Source: DATFDN01 sp963767645 (lineage in GTDB: Bacteria > Pseudomonadota > Alphaproteobacteria > Acetobacterales > Acetobacteraceae). Taken from it: a stretch of 64,000 bases of DNA. The notes beneath the pieces were generated by a model that was given only the letters and a program-made list of their open reading frames with translations, made no database searches and was not told the DNA's origin. This document shows, piece after piece, positions 61,868 to 64,000 of this stretch. Within the stretch, counting starts at the first letter, position 1. Every line of letters starts with the position of its first letter. A program made the translations under genes and the position numbers. The DNA is taken from the NCBI GenBank assembly GCA_963767645.1, contig CAVYEW010000004.1, positions 558,001-622,000 on the forward strand, in the 5' to 3' direction.

Positions 61868-64000
61868 ATGGCCGGCGCCAACGATTTCCTCCGCGAGTTC
61901 ATGATCGGCCTCGGTTTCGAGGTCAACGAGGGCTCGAAGAAGAAGATCGTCGATACCATCGCGCACATGTCGCTGAAGGCGGCGGAGCTTGCGGCAGCGA
62001 TGGAGGCGGCGGCGGTCGCGGCGGTCGCGGCGGTCGCCAAGATCGCCGACGGCATGGAGCGGCTGTACTTCGCTTCGCGCCGCACCAACGCCAGCATCGA
62101 GAACATCCAGGCGTTCGGCTTCGCTGCCGCCAACATGGGCTCGAGCGCCGCAGCGGCCGAAAGCTCGATGGAGGGCCTGGCCCGGTTCCTGCGCTCCTCG
62201 CCGGGAGCGGCCGGGCTGATCCAGTCGCTTGGCGTGGCGACGCAGGTAAACGGCCACGCGCGCGACGCGGCGGACATCCTGGGCGACCTGGGCGACCGCT
62301 TCAAGTCGATGCCGGTCTATCTGGCGCAGCGCTACGCCGACACGTTCGGCATCGACGAAAAGACCTTCCTCGCCATGCGCGAGGGGATGGGCCGGTTCGG
62401 CGAAGCCTACAAGAAGATGGTCCACGCCGCCGGGCTCGATACCGAGCAGGCGGGGCGATCGTCGCACTTCCTGATGATCCAGTTGCGGACCCTCGGGGCC
62501 GCGGTCACGATTCTGCGTCAGAAAGTGGTTGCGGAACTCGCGGATCGGGTCGGGGATGACATTGAGCGGCTGCGCCGGTTCATCGTCGATAACTTCGGGC
62601 GCATTTCCGAGGTCATCAACGGCGCAATCCGGACGTGATCGACGTAGGCACGACGATCGCCCAGATCGTGTCACACGCGGCGCAGGGCATTACCCAGCTC
62701 GCGGGCTGGTTCAGCAATCTAAACGAACGGACACGCGAGGTCATCGAGGGGCTTGGGCTCCTTTTGATTGCCTGGAAGGTGCTGAACACCGGCTTCCTGG
62801 CGACGCCGCTCGGCCGCATCTTCGCGCTGATCGGGGCCCTTGCCCTCCTCTGGGACGACTATCGGACGTGGAAGGAGGGCGGCCGGAGCCTGATCGACTG
62901 GGGCACTGGCTCACGGATGCACGCGCCGGGATCGAGATCATCCAGGGCCTGTGGGCGCAGATCAGGACGGTCGATTGGAAGGTCTGGATACCGGACCTGG
63001 ACGCGCTGAAGCAGGCGTTCGTTGACCAGATCGGGGCGCTGCCCGGCAACGGCAAGAAGATCGGCGACGAGGCCCGCAATTCTGGGGGGTTCACTACGTG
63101 AGCGACATCCTCGCCTGGCCAAGGTCGCGAACGAGGGCCTCGGCGACGCCCTGCGGACCATGGTCCGGGTCATCTCCGACGGCATCGGCTTCACCGCCAT
63201 GCTGCTCGGGCGACTGGCGCGGCGCCTGGGGCGACGCCAAGGACGCCTTACGGCGGTGGCGGAGTTCATCGAGCGTCGGTTCACGTCGCTGCGCGACCTG
63301 ATATTCAGATCGTGGACGACATCAAGAAGAAGTTCTCCTGGGTGGCGAGCCCGATGAAGGCGCTCACGGCCGGGGAGCAGGGGCTTGTGGGGTGGCTGAA
63401 GGGCCTCATCCCGAGCGCGCAGGCGGCCGAGCGCCGGCTTCGGCACGCGGCAGGCCGGGCGGGCGATCGGAACCGGCCCAGGCGTCGCGGGGCGCGATCC
63501 GGGACGCGGTGCAGGCGTTCATGGGGCACGGCTGGGGCATGGAGCAGGCGGGCGGCATCGTGGCGAACCTGGCCGCGAGAGTGGGCTCAACCCCAACGCC
63601 ATCGGCGATCACGGCCAGGCTTTCGGAGTTGCCCAGTGGCATGGCGACCGACGTGACGCGATCGAGGCGCACTTCGGCAAGCGCATCGAGGATATGAACC
63701 TCCCCGAACAATTCGCGGCGGCGGACTGGGAATTGAGGCAGGGCGCGAGTAGCCGGGCGGCGCGGCACTGGCGCAGTCACCCGACGCCTACGTCCGGCGC
63801 GACTCACCTCGCGCCTGTTCGAGCGCCCGCGCGACGTGGAAGGCGAGGCCGCACGGCGCGGGGCAGGCGGCGGCCAACTGTCCAGGACTTCACAACGCAC
63901 ATCAACATCGCCCCCGGCCCGACCGCGAACGACACCGCGAACCGGGTGGCGAGCGCGCAGTCCCGCGTCCATGCCGACGCGCTGCGCAACGCCAAGGCGC
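61868..64000 (+). pseudogene. Tape-measure-like tail protein with C-terminal tail-lysozyme domain, multiply frameshifted, partial
   Basis: ATG at 61868 with AAGGA 7 nt upstream. The first part is clean to about 62638 (ANDFLREFMIGLGFEVNEGSKKKI, then a long Ala-rich helix and RFKSMPVYLAQRYADTFGID). Beyond it the protein continues through many one-base frame changes (near 62636, 62902, 63115, 63210-63260, 63308, 63450 and 63577). Rejoined pieces read HAAQGITQLAGWFSNLNERTREVIEGL, then GLWAQIRTVDWKVWIPDLDALKQ, VDDIKKKFSW, and a lysozyme-like end with ESGLNPNAIGDHGQAFGVAQ. It runs off the window. Confidence 0.7.

Overview
The window is GC-rich DNA from an alphaproteobacterium, most likely an Acetobacteraceae-like member of the Rhodospirillales. 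This is inferred from gene content: several branched-chain-type ABC importers, inositol and aromatic catabolism, a GntR-controlled catabolic operon, assimilatory nitrate genes, and extensive 4-nt ATGA/GTGA gene overlaps. No rRNA or species marker is present, so the placement is tentative.

Layout. (1) 1-6255: the end of a Liv-type importer operon (minus strand), divergent from a DUF3311 protein + sodium:solute symporter + PEP mutase/isocitrate lyase-family enzyme, then a small secreted repeat protein. (2) 6504-12809: housekeeping block trpS-murJ-vapC-vapB-gpsA-rlmJ on the minus strand and a divergent MFS gene. (3) 12836-16847: inositol genes iolD-iolE divergent from iolG. (4) 16906-20267: a four-gene operon with an extradiol ring-cleavage dioxygenase, 4-oxalomesaconate hydratase (frameshifted), CHA aldolase and a 4,5-dihydroxyphthalate decarboxylase-like protein. 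It is divergent from an MBL hydrolase and a complete Liv-type importer with two tandem binding proteins and a fused LivM-LivG (20410-27260). (5) 27350-36129: an eight-gene minus-strand operon (FAH-family enzyme, alpha/beta hydrolase, DUF1636 protein, amidohydrolase, CUT2-type sugar importer) divergent from a GntR/FCD regulator with CCAAT/ATTGG repeats in between. (6) 36136-41486: tRNA-Arg, a hybrid histidine kinase whose receiver lacks its phospho-acceptor Asp, gamma-glutamyltransferase and two hypotheticals. (7) 41532-48024: assimilatory nitrate operon narK-nasA-small protein-nirB (frameshifted)-nirD. (8) 48586-50089: a lone Liv-type binding protein and tRNA-Asn.

(9) From about 50182 to past the right edge lies a prophage or phage-derived element. 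Its left edge is a 3'-half tRNA-Thr(CGT) fragment, the probable attachment-site repeat. It is followed by a tyrosine integrase, a small DNA-binding protein, a SpoVG-like protein, a primase-polymerase and an AAA ATPase, then a gene-free stretch of short repeats, terminase genes and tail/baseplate genes. These include a baseplate-plug protein fused through a proline-rich linker to a glycosidase-like domain, and a tape-measure-like gene ending in a tail-lysozyme-like domain.

From the terminase onward almost every long phage gene is broken by one-base shifts, nearly all of them apparent deletions and very dense after 62.6 kb. Either this part of the element is decaying or the sequence there carries uncorrected indel errors. 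The two host frameshifts (galB, nirB) are instead one-base insertions. No head genes (portal, protease, capsid) are seen between terminase and baseplate.
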